Source: Klebsiella pneumoniae
GTDB taxonomy: Bacteria; Bacteroidota; Bacteroidia; Flavobacteriales; Flavobacteriaceae
DNA: 8,644 nucleotides
Assembly: GCA_943325355.2 (NCBI GenBank)
Contig: CALPPA020000065.1
Coordinates: 1-8,644, forward strand
Direction: 5' to 3'
The notes below the pieces were generated by a model that saw nothing but the letters and a program-made list of their open reading frames with translations, was not told the origin of the DNA and ran no database searches. Below, piece after piece: positions 7,572 through 8,644 of this stretch (positions are counted from its first letter, which is position 1; every line of letters starts with the position of its first letter). The translations under genes and the position numbers were made by a program.

Positions 7572-7606
7572 CTTTTAAAAAATTTAAAAAATTAATTTTT
7601 TAAAAG
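7572..7606. repeat. Perfect 13-bp A+T inverted repeat
   Basis: CTTTTAAAAAATT (7572-7584) is the exact reverse complement of AATTTTTTAAAAG (7594-7606), with a 9-nt spacer. Only the outermost pair is G:C, so an RNA hairpin would be weak. As DNA it could be a protein-binding palindrome or a bent A-tract. It lies roughly 100 nt upstream of the candidate promoter of the downstream gene. Long A+T palindromes can also arise by chance in DNA of this composition. Confidence 0.6.
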
Positions 7607-7669
7607 CTGGATAAGGAAAATAAAATCCTTTTATGACCATAAGGCTTGTAATTATTGACTTTATCAATA

Positions 7670-7704
7670 TTTTGTATAGTTTTTGTATGGTTTTTTTTTT
7701 GTAT
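7670..7704 (+). repeat. Three direct TTTTGTAT repeats with a T10 tract upstream of a promoter
   Basis: TTTTGTAT occurs at 7670-7677, 7681-7688 and 7697-7704, the first two offset by 11 nt (about one helical turn) and the third by 16 nt. A run of ten T (7691-7700) falls within the last interval. The repeats end just before the -33 TTG of the candidate promoter. They could be binding sites of a regulator, or simple low-complexity sequence. Confidence 0.5.
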
Positions 7705-7709
7705 TTTAG

Positions 7710-7742
7710 TTGAGGTTTTCTATCATTAAATTATTACATTTG
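7710..7742 (+). promoter_or_regulatory. Bacteroidota-type promoter of the right-hand secreted gene
   Basis: TACATTTG (7735-7742) matches the -7 element TAnnTTTG exactly, with TTG at 7710-7712 and a 22-nt spacer. The start of transcription would be near 7748, leaving a leader of about 22 nt before the ATG at 7771. Position and match are good. Promoter recognition by consensus alone remains uncertain. Confidence 0.55.
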
Positions 7743-7770
7743 TTTTTTATTAATCTAAAAATTAAATATT

Positions 7771-8644
7771 ATGAAAAAAATTACGCTTTTAATTGCACTA
7801 ATGATAACTTCATTAGGTTTTTCTCAAACACCCGTAGGGACATGGAAATTTACTCCTGCAGCAGGGGCATTCCAAGTAGGTCCTTCACAAGGAAGTAATG
7901 GATATTATCAAAACACTGCTGGTGATGTTAATAATAGAGCTTGTCAATTTGACGATGAGTTTGTTTTTAATGCTGATGGAACATTCCAAAATGTGTTACA
8001 AGGTGCAACTTGGATTGAACCTTGGCAAGGTCAACCAGAAGGTTGTGCTGCTCCAATAGCGCCTCATGACGGTACGGTTGCTGCTACTTATGTTTATTCT
8101 GCTGCTAATAACACCATTACACTTAATGGTAAGGGTGCGTATTTAGGACTTAACAAAGCATACAATGGTGGAGAACTTACTAATCCTGCCAATGCGCCAA
8201 CTACTATAACGTATATAGTAACTACACTTACTGCAACTAATATGACATTAGATATTCTTGTTGGCCCAGCAGTTGGTGGAGCTTGGTGGCGTTTTAATTT
8301 TACTAAAAAACAATTAGGAACGCCTACAATAGGTGCTTTATCTTTGCCAGCTGGTCCAATAACCGTAGGTGATGCTCCATTTGATTTAACAGATCCAACA
8401 AGTGATAGCCCAGGTGCTTTTAGCTATACAAGCAGCAATCCAGCAGTTGCAACAATAACAGGTGCTACAGTTTTTATTGTTGGTTCAGGAACTACTACAA
8501 TTACAGCTACTCAAGCAGCAGCAGCTCCTTTTGTAGGAGGATCAGTTAATAATGATTTATATGTTTATGCAACACCTCCAGCAACATCTGCTCCAACGCC
8601 GCCGGCTAGAAATGCAGCTGATGTAATATCAATTTTTAGTGATG
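7771..8644 (+). CDS. Secreted multidomain protein of unknown function with Ig-like module, 3'-truncated by window edge
   Basis: The frame opens at ATG 7771 and runs without a stop to the window end (291 codons seen). Residues 1-19 are a signal peptide (M-K-K-I-T-L-L-I-A-L, cleavage after G-F-S-Q). There is no lipobox cysteine. Residues about 20-165 form a beta-rich module beginning G-T-W-K-F, with D-D-E-F-V-F-N-A-D-G-T-F (61-72), a Trp-rich segment, two Cys (58 and 92), and the ending W-W-R-F-N-F-T-K-K. It recalls modules I associate with flavobacterial polysaccharide-utilisation proteins. Residues about 174-257 resemble a bacterial Ig-like (Big_2) domain: paired beta strands with S-S-N-P-A-V-A-T-I-T and G-T-T-T-I-T-A-T. 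A Pro/Ala/Thr linker follows, then A-A-D-V-I-S-I-F-S-D, which looks like the start of a carbohydrate-binding-like module. Surface export and glycan binding are inference. The missing part may hold a catalytic or T9SS domain. The ATG follows an A-rich leader. Confidence 0.9.
   Translation, partial: MKKITLLIALMITSLGFSQTPVGTWKFTPAAGAFQVGPSQGSNGYYQNTAGDVNNRACQFDDEFVFNADGTFQNVLQGATWIEPWQGQPEGCAAPIAPHDGTVAATYVYSAANNTITLNGKGAYLGLNKAYNGGELTNPANAPTTITYIVTTLTATNMTLDILVGPAVGGAWWRFNFTKKQLGTPTIGALSLPAGPITVGDAPFDLTDPTSDSPGAFSYTSSNPAVATITGATVFIVGSGTTTITATQAAAAPFVGGSVNNDLYVYATPPATSAPTPPARNAADVISIFSD

Larger units (their letters stand above)
7523..7709. other. A+T-rich intergenic stretch upstream of the right-hand secreted gene
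   Basis: Between the sucB terminator and the next promoter there is no credible gene. A short frame at 7710-7898 overlaps the real gene in another frame and is not coding. The stretch contains a perfect A+T hairpin (7572-7606), a weak AAGGA/TCCTT hairpin around 7614-7631, and three TTTTGTAT repeats ending next to a run of ten T. Confidence 0.7.

Noticed and set aside
7710..7898. 62-codon + frame overlapping the start of the right-hand secreted gene
   Set aside because: It covers the promoter and leader, then runs out of frame through the signal peptide region of the real gene. Its composition (Phe, Ile, Lys, Asn) is that of translated A+T-rich noncoding DNA.
1..8644. RNA genes, CRISPR arrays, riboswitches, mobile elements or defence systems
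   Set aside because: I saw no tRNA-like cloverleaf, rRNA segment, regularly spaced repeats, transposase or integrase motifs, or defence-type domains on either strand. The unexplained sequence is limited to short A+T-rich spacers.

Overview
The window looks like chromosomal DNA from a member of the Flavobacteriaceae (Bacteroidota), most likely Flavobacterium or a close relative. The grounds are strong A+T richness, near absence of Shine-Dalgarno sequences, candidate promoters with the Bacteroidota TAnnTTTG -7 element, signal peptides ending in F-S-Q or F-A-Q, and a C-terminal type IX secretion (T9SS) sorting domain. There are six protein-coding genes, two of them cut by the window edges. No tRNA, rRNA, CRISPR array, transposase or phage gene is visible.

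Left part (1-1230, + strand): the 3' portion of a large secreted glycoside hydrolase family 16 enzyme (laminarinase / beta-glucanase type). It carries the end of a carbohydrate-binding-like module in front and a T9SS sorting domain behind. It converges on a minus-strand pair (1281-3254): a secreted PhoD-like metallophosphoesterase and, upstream of it, a small outer-membrane beta-barrel protein of unknown function. The barrel gene lies head-to-head with sucA.

Centre (3365-7465, + strand): sucA and sucB, the E1 and E2 subunits of the 2-oxoglutarate dehydrogenase complex (TCA cycle). They are full length with catalytic motifs intact. An 81-nt gap separates them and contains a nested inverted repeat. 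A textbook intrinsic terminator follows sucB. The E3 subunit (lpd) is not in the window.

Right part (7523-8644): an A+T-rich, structured intergenic region with a good Bacteroidota-type promoter, then the first 291 codons of a secreted, multidomain protein. That protein has a signal peptide, an N-terminal beta-rich module, a bacterial Ig-like module, and the start of a further module where the window ends. It resembles the modular surface proteins that accompany beta-glucan utilisation genes in flavobacteria, but its function cannot be read from this fragment.

Functionally, a housekeeping TCA-cycle operon sits between cell-envelope or extracellular genes for polymer and phosphate-ester degradation. 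I see no previously undescribed defence or mobile system. The best leads are the conserved-looking barrel divergent from sucA, the palindromic sucA-sucB spacer, and the unidentified modular secreted protein at the right edge.
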